In this document: positions 25,048-38,321 of the stretch, piece by piece
How positions within the stretch are numbered: the stretch's first letter is position 1
Layout: each line of letters begins with the position of its first letter
Assembly: GCA_025024175.1 (NCBI GenBank)
Contig: QCXZ01000064.1
Span: 53,403,325-53,467,324, forward strand
Direction: 5' to 3'
Length of the DNA stretch: 64,000 nt
Source of the DNA: Rhyzopertha dominica
Lineage: Eukaryota > Arthropoda > Insecta > Coleoptera > Bostrichidae
Notes under the pieces: generated by a model
The model's database searches: none
Told to the model about the DNA's origin: nothing
The model's input: only the letters and a program-made list of their open reading frames with translations
Translations under genes and position numbers: made by a program

Positions 25048-27440
25048 GGCAGTGAGTTAACCATCTGCTGGGAACCGTTTAATTTATCGAAGATAATTTT
25101 ACTTTAGCGCTTGGACATCGGACTTATTCAGTAAGAGGTTGCGGATCGTCTTCGTAAACTACTCTTCTTCCCTAGAAATGTCCTGAACGAAATTATCCAA
25201 ACTGGTTTTGGTGAAGATTTCATCTGCTTCTTGCTCTAAGTTCTTTTGCGATGTTTTGAATTATTCGTAGACTTACATACTCCATTTCAGTTACACTTTA
25301 GCATTTGCTGGAATTCCTTAATTTCCTTATTCTTGGAAGCAAGGACTTTCAAGTAATGAAACTTCGAAAAACTTTAATGTCCGTTATCGTTTGCAAACTG
25401 TCAAAAGCAGGCCATTTTTTGGGAATTAAATCAAATACCTTCACCTTTTTACTGGATTAATAAATAGTTGTTTATAGCATCTGAAGTTGTTGTTTTGCAG
25501 CGACACAGGTACATCAAAGTTACAAAATGTAACTCTACTAAACGCCATCTATCGCTTTTGTAGCTGCCGCTTTCACCAGAAATTTGAATAGGGCCCTGAT
25601 GTGGCAGTGATAGCAGATTTGCCTAGTAGTTAAAAGATCCCGGGTTCAAACCTTGGTCAGAACTGGCAATATTCTTTCATTAATACATCTCTTATAATCA
25701 TTGCATATGTTCCAGGTAAAAATAGTTCTGTATAATGCTGCAGTGGTTGTGGAAATTCTGAATATTATCGTATTTAACTGCTTTAATTTTTTCGCAGTGC
25801 ACGCGTATAAACATTGAAATCAAAATCCCTACCGCTTAGTTTTTAGTAGCTATAAATGCGTGTACAAACTGTAACCCTTTCATAATTGCAAATGTTAGCG
25901 CCTTCCATCCTCAGTTTATTAAAGGCACAAAGAGCCTGGTGGGGTCCCCTTGAACCTTGAACAAACCGTAACCCCTCGTTGTTTGTTGTTTAACATTATG
26001 TTCGTACACATCACTTTTAATTACGGTCCACCTCCTTCCATTGGCGGGTTTAAAGTCGGTCACGATAATGTACTAGACCATAAAGGACGTCAATCTATTA
26101 ATATCAAAGCAAATTCCTGGCTGATTTATTTCGGTGCTAAATTATTATAACTTACATTCAATATTTCCTATAAGCGCTGAATCACAAAAGAATTCCATTT
26201 ACCGAAATAAATTATAAGTTTCAAACGTTATGAGTCCGGTTCCGCCTCTATCAATTTCACCAACAAAGGATGGGCCATCGACATGCACTTTCCTCCAAAT
26301 ATCAATTCTCGTACAGTTGTTCTTTATGTATTCCGTCTTGGCAACGTACTGCCAATAATGACATCAGCAATAACGCCCCCATTTTATTGTTCCTTTATAC
26401 GGACGAAAACTTTTAGCCATAAAAAATCGCGCCCAACTGGAACATTCGAGTAAATAGATTCCAAGTTTTAAATGTCGCCTTTGTGTACGTGCCAAGACGA
26501 GGACCGCGGATTTGAGACATCAGGACGGTCTTTGGCATGCTAAGAAAGGCAACTCAAATATTTATCGTACGATTTAAGTTGGCGAATCATTCTTAACACA
26601 GTTTCCAGTTCGAATGTAACCCACATTGTACCCAAATAAAGGAGGCAAGTGAACGGCAACTTGCATGCTTCGCTTAACCGAGAGCTTGCATTGCACAAGA
26701 CGTAATCGGTCTGTAATAGCTGAATATTTAGAGATTGTGAAAAGTGTTTCGAGTAAAGATAGTGTAAAATATGTGTAATACGACAAGATATTTTTAAGGT
26801 TAACGAAATAAAGTACATGTACCTGTAATTGACAAAGTGAACTTTGGAGGTTCGCGGTATATTTATTACTTATTGAAAGCTAATGAGAAAGGCGTTACAG
26901 GAATCTGGTGATATTACTTGCCTAGTGTTTGTTTTAGATCAACATTAGATGCAATATATTAATAACAATAAATATTTCTTCGGCTTCTACATTCGAAAGT
27001 ACAACTACTATTCTGCTCATCCAGCACGAGAAAGTGGCTCTTTACCTGCCTAGGCAGTAAAATACTTTACCTGACTGATGGTAACTTAAGTTACAAAACA
27101 AAGTTACAAACTCAACTGTTTTGTTTCTATTCCTAACCTATTGAGCCTATTTTAAAGGCAAACACTAACACCTTTGACATGATTTACTGTGGTGAAGAAA
27201 TGTTCTTGTTATTCTTAGTATTATTTGTATTCTAGCTTTAATTGCTTTTTAAGAATTTGGTCCACAACCTTTGTGTCATATCCATTGTTAAATACTAAAT
27301 GTTAATTTTTGTCAATTTTTTTTATTTTTCTTTTCAAATTGTGTATTTACTAAACTATAGAACATTAAATGCTTAATTTGTAATGTATGATTTCAGCAAG
27401 CCGGGATTATAAGATCAATTTTACAAGATATTTCAACTTT
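25048..27440. other. Mixed non-coding DNA with no recognised gene
   Basis: Apart from the tRNA-like repeat at 25590-25663 I see only short unconnected open frames. The segment 26217-26540 is somewhat richer in G+C than its surroundings. The 92- and 70-aa frames on the - strand near 26540-26818 overlap each other and show no known motif. Confidence 0.4.
25590..25663 (+). repeat. tRNA-like repeat (SINE head or tRNA pseudogene)
   Basis: GGGCCCT...GGCAGTGATAGCAG is followed by CCCGGGTTCAAACC (B-box GGTTCAAACC at 25643-25652). Spacing of the two boxes fits a pol III promoter. It shares the GGCCCT start and CCCGGGTTC core with the repeat at 19880-19985, suggesting one family. Confidence 0.5.
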
Positions 27441-27624
27441 ATCTATGGGGTGTTTCAAAGTAATAGTCCAAACTGAAGCATGTGGTAGAGTTATTTCCAT
27501 TCGAAATAACTGCATATGCCATTATCCAATTTGCTGAAAATTATTATCCTGACACACTAAATCAAATCTGCCATGAAAACTCAGGATAATCTTTGTAATA
27601 TGTTTCGTGATTAGTAGCACAGGG

Positions 27625-28791
27625 CATGGGCGTACCGAAGGGGGGCGGAGGGCAAGGGGGGCAGCTGCCCCCCCCCCTGGACCTGGACTGTCAACTCTGG
27701 GCATTTCCCACCTTCCATAAATTTAGCTGATTAATTAAATTACTTATGTGTTGCGATTTATGCCCTGGTCATTATTTTAGCTAAAGAGCAAAAAGAAGTA
27801 CTCAAATTTGATCTATTTAAAATATCAGATCAATGCGATCACGGTTTTTAATTCAAAATTTGCTAATGTCCAAGTTTAATGGAGTATTACCGATGTGCTC
27901 ATATTCAGTTTCAGATGACGATATTAGGCGCTTTAAGCACCTACACTATGCATATATGATTAAAGTTAAAAACATAAATTACTTTTGTGTCACGCAAAAA
28001 TTGCCGCAGAAGTAACAATCGGAGTATAACTTACATTGCCATAATAAGATTAATTGATCATTACATTTGTAATAATTTATGATCTGCGTTTAGTTGCTAA
28101 TCCCTGCAGATTTCAGTATAGTCAAGTAAATTCCGTAAAAATTTTAACAAACATTTTTTGCGATATTGAGCCATATGTATTTTGCAAATCAATGACAGAC
28201 AGCAAGATGAACATAATACATGAAAGGATTTTTGCAGCTTGAGAACAATAACAAATGTTAGTTTTAAAATTATGCAGAAATTTGAGAAAAATTAGATATA
28301 TGAGTACAAATTGTTAGAGATAAAGCTACCATCAATTTAATGCTGATTGGTGGTGTTTGGTCAGCTGACTCGTAATGCTCAGGCTCATAACTTGTATTTT
28401 TAAGTTTAACTAAGATTAATTAACCAGCAGCTTAAATCATTACAGTCTTAGGTACTTCTTCACGACCAGGTTGTTTCCTCATTTTCAGTTTTGATCATTT
28501 TTTTATCTATACTAGCTACCTATTCACTTCTAACTTAAATTTCTAACGCTTCTATAATGCGAAAAGTTGAAACTAAAAAGCGCATCGATTAATTGATTAA
28601 TATTTGATATGTGCGAATTCCAAATCATAAAACTTGGTTCTATTAGTAGAAGTTTAATTTATATATTTATATTATTCTTCCAAATAAAATGTATCTACTC
28701 ATCTTTTGTTAAACGTGATAGACATGTAACTGAATGCGCTAGATATCGCCTAAGTAGTATCATCAATAATTGAATTAGCTTTTGAAGATCA

Positions 28792-28826
<35 letters not shown>

Positions 28827-29010
28827 CATAAAAAACAGAAGAAGTCACGTTGCAGAAAATCAACGAAGATTATTAATTAAATAAATACTTCGTTAGTTAT
28901 TTAAGTACATAATCCGATAAAGGCACATTTTTATTAATGTTGAATTATTCAGTAAGAGTAATTCCTGCTTTGCCCCCCCCCCCTTAGACCAAAAGCTGGG
29001 TACGCCCATG
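27625..29010. mobile_element. Non-autonomous hAT-like element with 8-bp target duplication
   Basis: Starts CATGGGCGTACC and ends GGTACGCCCATG, a 12-base perfect inverted terminus. It is flanked by the 8-base direct repeat GCACAGGG (27617-27624, 29011-29018). 8-bp duplications are typical of hAT elements (P and others also give 8). Poly-G/poly-C tracts adjoin the termini, and an (AT)n run lies near 28795-28822. No transposase frame is visible. A longer relative lies at 23172-25047. Confidence 0.85.
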
Positions 29011-30365
29011 GCACAGGGTATAGTAAGTGTTGCAACTATAACAATTTTGGGGTCCAATTCTCTTGCAACAAAATATAGGCCTAGTTTTTTGCTCACTTTT
29101 GTCCAATATATAAACAATTTATGTTTAAGTGCATTTATCTTGTTAAAAAATACATGAACCGTAATACTTGCATAAGAGGGCAAAATGTTGCATTATGTGG
29201 TGTACACAATGTCTCGGCCATTGGAAAAGCTAGCTATGGATGTTTTGGCGTCCATTTCCTTGACTTGTCAAAGTTTCTACTGTTTTTCGTTTGATTTTGA
29301 TTATCGAGATTATTGTTGTACTTTTCACTCTTTTGTTCTTATTTTTGTTTCTGTTCATTGTTCCTGTGTGTTTATTCTTACTGTTTGATGTTCCTGTTTA
29401 TTGATCCTGATTATCGTTCCTGTTCATTATTTCTGTTTATTTGTTTATTGTTGTTATTTATTGCTCCTGTTTATGGTTCTTTATTGTCGCTGCTGATTAC
29501 AAAAATGTCGTATACTTCACGTGAGTATGCAGAAATGCATTTCATTTAAGGAATGTGTACTGGAAACTCTCGACGTCTGCGGATGTTTACCGTCATCGCC
29601 ATCAGGACCGAGACCGATTTCCCGATCACCGAGTATTCATCCGCGTGCACAACGCATATACGGAAGGCAGAAATCCTGGTGCACCAGCTCGTAGTACAAG
29701 TAGACCTACAATTGATGTCGCGAGCCAAGACGAAATACTGTACGAAGTTGAAATGGATCCGTCAACAAGTATACGCCAAATATCATCAAACACTGGTGTA
29801 AAAGAGTCGACTATACAGCGATCCCTTAACAGAGAGCTGTATTATCCATTCCAGATTACAGATTACCCTTACGAGTGCAGTTCTGCATGCGAATGTTGAT
29901 AAGGTGCCGAAGAGACGAGAGCTTCTTTAACAAGATATTATGGACTAATTAATGCCATTTCACGAGGGTGGGGATATTTAATACCCACAATCTCCGTAGC
30001 TGATCTAGCGAAAATCCCCACGAAATACATAATAGTCGCTTTCAGCATCAGTTCGGGAGCAATTTATGTACAGGAATTGTAAGTGGAGCTCTGATCGGAC
30101 CACATGAGCACCCTTGAAAGACTAGATGCCGCCCGATACCTACAATTTTTATAAAATTAACTAGGACCCTTACTGGAGAAAGTTCTTTGAATGTTAAGCA
30201 GAGAATGTGACTTCAATTAGATGAAGCTCCAGTGCTCCGGCGCACTACGCGCAAATAGAGAGTTTGTAGCATTAACTTTATTAAACAGACTGCTCAACCC
30301 CATGTATTTTAAAGCAGCGCCTGCCCGTCTTCTAAATCCAGATGGCTGTAGCATCGCTGTCTTCA

Positions 30366-30381
30366 GCTACTAGGTGGCGCT
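30366..30381 (+). promoter_or_regulatory. CTCF-consensus-like motif near the left P-element end
   Basis: GCTACTAGGTGGCGCT fits the CTCF core CCxxYAGRKGGCGCY closely. It lies 96 bases inside the left terminus. A weaker related word (CCAGATGGCTGTAGC) lies at about 30338. Whether CTCF or the element's own THAP domain binds is unknown. Confidence 0.4.
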
Positions 30382-30559
30382 TTTCAGTAGATAAAATTAT
30401 AGGAACTAGGAAACGGAAAGCAGATCATATTAGTACTGTTAAACATTTCATAGATGTCGACCAAACAGCATATTGGGCAATGTTGCCAGATTCACCAGAT
30501 ACTGCTATTGAATTTATTCTTAGGGATCCTTTTTTTACTATTAAATATTGAATGTATCA

Positions 30560-31456
30560 TTCTTTAATAGTTTTAAACAGGATGTCGAAAATATTTACGA
30601 AAAACAGTGTATAGTTAAAGCTACGTTAAAAACACTTTTCTAAATGGCACCTATAGGAAGTACGAATTGATATATATTATTGACGTCCCTTCTGTTTTTA
30701 TTTCTATGCAATCTCCAAAATTAAATTTAATAATCTATATTTGTCAAAGCTTGCAGTAAAAATTCCAAGTTGAATTCCTAAAATTTAATTTTACAGCTGT
30801 TTCAAGTGTCATAATTGATAGGTGTTATTTATTTTGTATTTATAAATCTTCAAATGCAAAAATCCGCCGTATCTACCCAAAATATAATTGGAAAATTAAT
30901 AAGATTTTAAAGAATTCAATAAAAATAATACTTGAAAATATTACGTTGAAATGGTCAAAAATGTATAATTTTAAAATAAAACTAGCATCGCAATATTTGT
31001 TTTGTTAAGCTGCAATACATCAAAAACTGTTTTGCATGCCTACTACTACTGCGCTTTATAAATCTATCGGCACTGGGACACTCGTATAAATTACTTATTA
31101 CGTCACTATTTCTGCATAGAAACTAGCAGAAACTAGTAAGTACAATGCAGTAAAGAGTGAAGGGCGGGGATAGGGAAAGAAAGCTAAACGCTCAGCGGTC
31201 CCGGTCCTGCATCCTGCATCCTGCATGGCCTGCATGGTATACGCTCAACACAACGCAATATAGCTAAACACTCAAGAGAAGAGTTTGTGAAATTCGAGTT
31301 TAGCGGTATTTTCGTACATTCAAGCTCTTCTGTAACGCACGTATTTGTAGAGTGTTCAAGCTCGGTAATTAGCTACAACAAACTGCTCTGAAAATTTTTC
31401 ATGTTTACACCCGCTATTGGTTGGTGGATCAGTGGTTTGTGCACGTTATTTTAAAA
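30560..31456 (+). other. P-element left non-coding region / transposase 5' flank
   Basis: Non-coding between the subterminal region and the transposase ATG. It includes a small 'cctgcat' repeat cluster at 31206-31237. A 69-aa open frame at 30342-30551 lies wholly in the subterminal part and shows no domain. Confidence 0.4.
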
Positions 31457-34400
31457 ATGCCTAATATTTGTCAATACGCTGGCTGTGGTGCAACAAAAAG
31501 AAAAAATCCTGAAGTGAAAATGTATCGTTTTCCTGTAAAGTCGTATAGCCAAGTTCAGGATTGGATAATACATTCAGGTAAGTTTTTTTGTCAATTATTG
31601 CATTATTTATGTAGGTATCAAGTACAGCAGATTACTGTTGGGCAATACGTAATAGGGTACCCCCACAAATTTCTTTACATTTGACTTTTTTGAAGCAAGT
31701 GCAAGTCTAAACTACTAAATATTTATATACGGACCTACATCAGTGTAAAAATAAGTAAATAGGCCATAGTTCATCACATGCTGTGATTTCTTCTTTTATT
31801 AATGTGAATTAGTAGCTCACTTATTTTGGTCTCCTAGGTATCCTACCTGTTATAAATAACTAATTTTCATGCTATTAAACAAAAAAGTTTCAGTCTTGTA
31901 GAGAATACGGCTGTATTAAGTAGCAAATAGCAATGTCAGTATAGTAATTTAGACAGTGTTTACGTGAAAGTAAATATTTTGTGATATATGTTACAAACCA
32001 AGTAAAAATTTACAAATTTATGTTGCCTTTTGCATCTGTATCTAATTAAAACTATTACTTTTATGCTTATGTATGTTAGTGGCAATGGACTGAACAAGTC
32101 TTAAACTGCATCATATAGAACACTAGTTTATTCGTATCAGTTTAAATAAGAAAATACGAGTATACTTACACAATAGGTGTCCAGTAAAGAATGGGCCATA
32201 TGTTAACAGTAGCTTTTTTGGGTCTAAATGAGCCAAAGAAACTAGCTTACCTTAGTACAGTTTGTTACAGTTTGACAGTTATTATTTTGTTTTTCAAAAT
32301 ATTTTATTCAAATTTGGTGCATTTACTTAGTCTAGATAAAACAGTATATTTTACAATATGAATAAATTACAGAGGGTACTCAGGACATTTCTTTATTATT
32401 TTGTTTTTGCTATCTCTTACTTTACTTTGAAAAAGGTATACTTGTCACATATCGGTAAAATTAACTGCTTGAGAGAAATAAATCTATTTTAATGTATCCC
32501 TATGTGCTGAACAAAATAAAGATCATAAAATAATTCAAATCTAAGAAGTATATATCATTAATTTGACAGTCTATTTTATATCAATTAGATAAAACCCAAC
32601 ATAAAAAGGTAAAGAACTTAGTAAGTAACAGCAGAAAATATTACATGAAAAGCAAATGTGGCTGAAGACAGCTTCAGATTCAGATTCGAGAAACGAATTT
32701 TTACAGCGGACCAAACAAATCATCAACTATAAACGGTAAACACGCAAAATTACTAATTACGTGGTAATGCTACAACGCAAATTGTGTTAAATCATATCTC
32801 CTATCACAAAAATTCAAGTCTCTGTCATCCAACCTTCCCCTAAAATAATTAATCCCTTAGGACTTAAAACTTTCTCATGAGGAGAAATTAAGAGCCGGTC
32901 ACCATGAAATTACTCCATGAACGATTCAAAAATTCGCAGAGACCAGAGGAATAGTTGATACAGGTTAAAAATAACATATCAATTAGACACGAAAAAATTC
33001 AGAGCGACCACCCCGAAATCACCCCCGCAAACATTAAAAAATTCACAGAGACTAGCGGAATAGTTGATACAGGTTAAAAATTTGCANGTGGGTCTCTAAT
33101 ATAAGTATATATAACATATCAATCAGACACGAAAAAANTCAGAGTCGACCACACCGAAATCACCCCTGCAAACATTCAAAAATTCACTGAGACTAGCGGA
33201 ATAGTTGATACAGGTTGAAAATTTGCATGTGGGTCTCTAATATAACTATAAATAACATATCAATCAGACACGAAAAAATTCAGAGTCGACCACACCGAAA
33301 TCACCCCCGCAAACATTCAAAAATTCACTGAGACTAGCGGAATAGTTGATACAGGTTGAAAATTTGCATGTGGGTCTCTAATATAAGTAAAAATAACATA
33401 TCAATCAGACACGAGAATATTCAGAGTGGACCACCCCGAAATCACCCCCGCAAAAATAGATTTAAAGTTTTGCTTAATTCAAAAATGGGACCATATAGAC
33501 TCATCAAAGGATGCCGAGTCAAGGCAAATATTCTGGAGAAACGACTTACCATCTCGAGGTTAAAGTGTCCATTGGTTTTATAAAGGGTTTCGAATAAACA
33601 ACAGAATCTTACTTTGTTACTCCAGATTTGTAGATTGTAGTAAACGTACTGATCCCGACTGTAGAATATTTAAACTTTCATTTGAAAGTCATATGGAATT
33701 TACCTCATATTACAAGAGAACAAATATGTTAACCACAATCAAGAATACTCGTATTTGCCCACATGAGAGGGTGCCGTAAAGTAAAAATTATCACCCCAAA
33801 CACACATAAAAGTAAAAATATCGCTGCGGTGGACATAGATACATTTTTAAATGGAAGCTGACAATCCTTGCGTCTACTGACCATGTACGAAAAAGCAAAT
33901 TCAGAAGTTCCAGCAGAAAATGATTTTCATAGTGATTCATTTTTAGATATGTATTCTCTGCAAATTTCTGAATCCTTGAGCGACGTTGATTTTTTTCGTG
34001 ACTGATTGATATTTTATTTGTGCTTCTATTAAACGCCCACGTGTAAATGTGTAATCTGTATCAAATATTTCTCTAGTCTCTGCAAATTTTTTAATATTTG
34101 AGTAGTTTATTTCGGCGTGGTCGACTCTGAATTTGTTCGTGTCTGATTGATATGTTATTTATACTTATATTCGAGACCCACATGCAAATTTTCAACCTGT
34201 ATCAACTATTCCGCTAGTCTCTGTGAATTTTTGAATGTTTGCGGGGGTGAATTCGGGGTGGTCGACTCTGAATTTTTCGTGTCTGATTGATATGTTATTT
34301 ATACTTATATTCGAGACCCACATGCCAATTTTTAACCTGTATCAACTATTCCGCTAGTCTCTGTGAATTTTTTAATGTTTGCGGGGGTGATTTCGGGGTG

Positions 34401-37400
34401 GTCGCTCTGAATTTTTTCGTGTCTAATTGATATGTTATTTTTAACTTGTATCAACTATTCCTCTAATCTCTGCGAATTTTTGAATCGTTCATGGAGTAAT
34501 TTCATGGTGACCGGCTCTTAATTTCTCCTCATGAGAAAGTTTTAAGTCCTAAGGGATTAATTATTTTTAGGGGAAGGTTGGATAGCAGAGACTAGAATTT
34601 TTGTGATAGGAGATATGATTTAACACAATTTGCGTTGTAGCATTAGCACGTAATTAGTAATTCTGCGTGTTTACCGTTTATGGTTGATGATTTGTTTGGT
34701 CCGCTGTAAAAATTCGTTTCTCGAATCTGAATCTGAAGCTGTCTTCAGCCACATGAAAAGCAATACCTATGAATAATAATAATAATAATAGCATTAACTA
34801 TAACCATATTAAGGCATAAATAAATATCTACCTATTTATTTAAAAGAAATCAAAAATGTGTAGAACTTAACAGAGGGCATTTCTAACACATTTTAAATAA
34901 ATAGGTAGATATTCATTTGTGCATTAATATGGTTATTGTTTGTTATTATTATTATTATATTGCTCTTCATATTGTATTTTCTGCTGTTACTTAATAAGAT
35001 TTCTATCTTTTTATATTGGTTTTATTTAATTCACATAAATTAAATTAATGGTATACACTTATAAGATTAGAAATATATTTTATGATCATTATTTTGTTCA
35101 GTACACAGGGATATTTTTTTTAAGTAAAAAGACCAATCTTTAAGTAAATGTCAAAATATTTTAGAATTATTTATTCTACAAAAAGTTATTGCAAAAACAA
35201 AATAATAAGGGAGTGTCAAGCGTGCCTTTTATGATTTATTCAGGTTGTAAATATCGTGCCTTATACGGAATGATAGATGTACCATATTTGAATACAATAT
35301 CTTGAAAAGCAAAGGGCAGTGGAAAGTAAGAAAATGATCTACATACTTAATGATGTGTTGGACAAGCACGGTTTTAATTGAAAAAATATGCCTATTTAAC
35401 TTACACATATAGAAAGTAGTAGTGTAAAATTCTACATAAAATTGTTATGGTTCAGAACAGCAACTAAATGATTAGAAGTCATGCGTACCTAGCACAAAAA
35501 GCAGAATTTCTAAAGTTTTGGATACGCGTTTATGTAGACTTTGTTTCAAATTTGTTTTAAGGTTCATCTTCTGAAGTTTCGACATTCAAAATTAAAATTA
35601 ACACTGTACATATTTATTTAGTGGTAATAACGTAACTTAACATAATTGTGTAAATAACTCTATCCTAAGGTTCTCTAAACTCAGGTTGAGCTTAGTGTCA
35701 CCTCTGTCATTACTTGTTTTATATTTACAATCTTTTTACTTTGATCTAAATTTAAATGTATCTTTTAGGAAATCCATCTTTACTACAACTTGAAATAGAT
35801 CAACTAAAGGACAGGTACATTTGTGAGAAGCATTTTCAAGATGATGCCTATGTAAATCCAGTGACTAAGAATCGTCTAAGGCCTTCAGCAATCCCCATCA
35901 AGCACATAGAAGTTCCTTCTACATCTGGAACGTCCCCCCTTCAAAAAGTAAAAGAATCAAAAATTATTTACACTAAGAAGACCCAACAGGTAAAACCTTC
36001 CCCTTCTAAAAGTGAGTCGCCGGTTACACCAGATAAATCATACATAGAAAAAATTATAAACATGCCATCAAAATCGAAGCGTAAGTTACATTTTGAAGAC
36101 ACCCCGGAAAAGAAAAAATTGCGATTGCAGGTAAAAGCTCAGAAAAAATTAATAAGCACAAAACGTTCACATATAACAAGGCTGAAACAAAGAATTCGGA
36201 CACCAAAGTACACTTACACAGACATTGAAAATATATTAGAAAGCTTTCCTTTTAAGTCAGAAAGTTCTAAAGCTTTTGCAGCAATGCAGTTCAAAACAAA
36301 AATTTCCCCATGGAAACCCAGTGAGAAAAAAATTTCAATGACTTTGTTTTACAAGTCTCCTGCTACATTTAAGGCACTTCGACGGGATGGTGTAGTGTTA
36401 CCAGGTACTTCTACCATCAGAAAGTGGATTGGGAACTCGAAATTTATGCCTGGCTTCAATACATATCTGATGTGGCAGATTAAACTAAAATTCAGTGGCA
36501 AAAATGAAAAAGACAGAATATGTTCAATTTGTTTTGATGAAATGAGTCTAATGGCAAACATAGAGTATACAAAGGAACTAGACATAATTGAAGGATTAGA
36601 AGATCTGGGGCATTTGGGGCGCTTCCCTAAAAATGCGAATTATGCACTTGTATTCATGGCTCGAGGAATTTACACCGCTTGGAAGTTACCACTGGCCTAC
36701 TTTTTATCAAATAGCGGTGTTAAATGTGCAGATTTATGCCTTCTGATAAAAGAAGTTCTAATAAAAGTAATACATGCAGGCTTGCTCCCCAAAATTATAG
36801 TTTGCGATCAAGGAACAAGTAACCAGAGCGCTCTCAAAAATTTAGGTGTGAGTTGTGAAAAACCATATTTTTATCAACGAACATAAAATTTTTGCCATTT
36901 ACGATACACCACACTTAATGAAGAGTATTCGCAATAATCTTTTAACTGGAGATTTTTTACTGGACAACAAAACAATATCTTTCTCTGATATCAAACATGT
37001 ATACCAAATAGATAAGAAAAATGACAAATGCAGAGCTTTATTGAAGATCACAGACAAACATATTTACCCAAATTCTTTTCAAAAAATGAGCGTCAAATTA
37101 GCTACTCAATTGCTAAGCCACAGTGTTGCAGCTACAATCAGAACATGTGTAGAAACTGGTGAACTCCAAAGTCAGTCTGCATCCCATACTGCTGACTTCA
37201 TTGATTTAGTCGACAAAATATTTGACTGCCTAAACAGCAAAAATTTGTTTTCTAAAAATCCTTATTCATGTGCTCTTTCCTTATCCAATAAAACTGCTTT
37301 GCACATATTTCAGGAGGGGAAAGAGCTTTTCTGTAAGCTAAGTAAGGTAAGCCATAAGAACAGGAAAACAAGCAGACCTTCTTGTTTCAACGGCATCATT

Positions 37401-38285
37401 CAAACCATACAGGCAGTTCTGGAATTAACAAAACAGGAAGCTGAAATTCAACCAACCAACTATATTTTAACTAATAGGCTCAATCAGGATGTCCTCGAGA
37501 ATTTATTTTCAATATACAGGCAGAAAGGAGGCTATAATCGAAATCCCACCTCAAAATTGTTCCGAGCAACTTTTCGAAGTAACGCTGTGAACTGCCTGAT
37601 GAAACCATCGGGTTCTGCTAACTGCGAACCGGATGCGGACGAAATGATTAATATCGATGAAAGTTTTTTGGAATCCTCTATAACAAAATCGCAGTTAACA
37701 GATGCATACTCGCAAGATTCAGATGAAAGTGCAAATCCATCATCATCATCTTCCAACAATGGCTCAGACTATGGCGACAATAATGGTGCTAGTGTTTCGT
37801 TAGAAGATTGTGCCATTAACTATTTTGCGGGATACTTGGCAAAAAAATGTATTGAACATTTTAAATGCAAAGAATGTGAAAACTTATTAACATGTGATTC
37901 ACTTTTAATCGACAAAAACCAGTTATTAATATTATACAAGACTTATGATAACATTAATAATTACAATAATACAATGGAAGGCCTGAAAGCACCAAGTAAA
38001 CAGTTTTGCAGTATTATTACAAAATGTTTGAGAATATTTGAAAATAATTTTATTAAGATCTACCACAAGAAAAGTATAAGAAAGAGACTGTTGCTTAAAT
38101 TAAAAAAGAATCATGTTATCATGGCCTGGCTGCAGGATTCGTGCACAGAGCATAAATTATTTACTTTGGAAAACATGATTGTTGTTAAATTGTATAAAAA
38201 CTGTAAGATATTGAATCAAAAATCAGTAGCAGTGAGCGCCAGTACCAGCAGTAAACAAAAAATACGGATTTTGAAGCATATGTAG
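31457..38285 (+). CDS. P-element (THAP9-like) transposase with one frameshift
   Basis: Exon 1 is 31457-31577 (donor g|gtaagt) and exon 2 is 35769-38285 (acceptor ttttag), joined in phase 1. The 2638 coding bases make 878 codons if one surplus base is allowed for; the frame change falls at the T5 run 36868-36872. Domains: an N-terminal THAP zinc finger (CQYAGC in exon 1, then ICEKH after the splice: C-x4-C ... C-x2-H); a basic linker and KR-rich, likely coiled region (about residues 120-200); an RNase H-like catalytic core with FDEMS (Asp ~297) and VCDQG (Asp ~387); YDTPHLMKSIRNN; and the C-terminal LNQDVLENLFS with the catalytic Glu (37497-37499) and INYFAGYLAKK. All three acidic residues are present. 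Length is close to human THAP9 (~900) and above Drosophila P (~750). The frameshift may be real or an assembly error. Confidence 0.88.
32931..33462. repeat. 141-bp tandem array, left arm
   Basis: Units start at 32931 (109 bp, lacking a ~32-base internal block), 33040, 33181 and 33322, with period 141. Each contains ACTAGCGGAATAGTTGATAC and CAGACACGA..ATTCAGAG. Internal units are about 95% alike. Confidence 0.85.
33995..34500. repeat. 141-bp tandem array, right arm (inverted)
   Basis: About four units of the same repeat in reverse orientation. The order is mirrored, with the shortened unit again outermost (about 34395-34500) and a more diverged unit innermost (33995-34110). The array is therefore part of the palindrome, not an independent satellite. 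Confidence 0.82.
34766..34975. mobile_element. Small palindromic MITE within the right fold-back arm
   Basis: Inverted halves (ATAACCATATTAAGGCATAA... and its inverse) meet round 34870, with (AAT)n at both outer ends. It has no counterpart at the mirrored place in the left arm (about 32645), so it inserted after the palindrome formed. Confidence 0.7.
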
Positions 38286-38321
38286 TTTTGTTTAGTTAAC
38301 GTTTGTCATGTCATACTAGCG

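Larger units (their letters stand above)
32288..35313. mobile_element. Giant fold-back element inside the P transposase intron
   Basis: The left half 32288-33462 and right half 33995-35313 are inverted copies. The outer parts (32288-32640 / 34976-35313) match at perhaps 70-75%. The next part (32655-32930 / 34475-34755, including GTGGCTGAAGACAGCTTCAG) is nearly identical. The innermost parts are tandem arrays. The spacer 33463-33994 is unique. It fills about 3.0 of the 4.2 kb intron (31578-35768). Terminal sequence and target duplication were not resolved. The structure (long inverted arms with internal tandem arrays) resembles Drosophila Foldback/Galileo elements, but I could not show kinship. 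Confidence 0.8.

Noticed and set aside
26217..26310. - strand stretch reading KVHVDGPSFVGEIDRGG as a possible conserved exon
   Set aside because: Short, with no splice signals or neighbouring exons and no family that I recognise.
32931..33462. Regular repeats that could be mistaken for a CRISPR array
   Set aside because: The repeats are contiguous 141-bp units without unique spacers, mirrored in an inverted arm, in a eukaryotic transposon.
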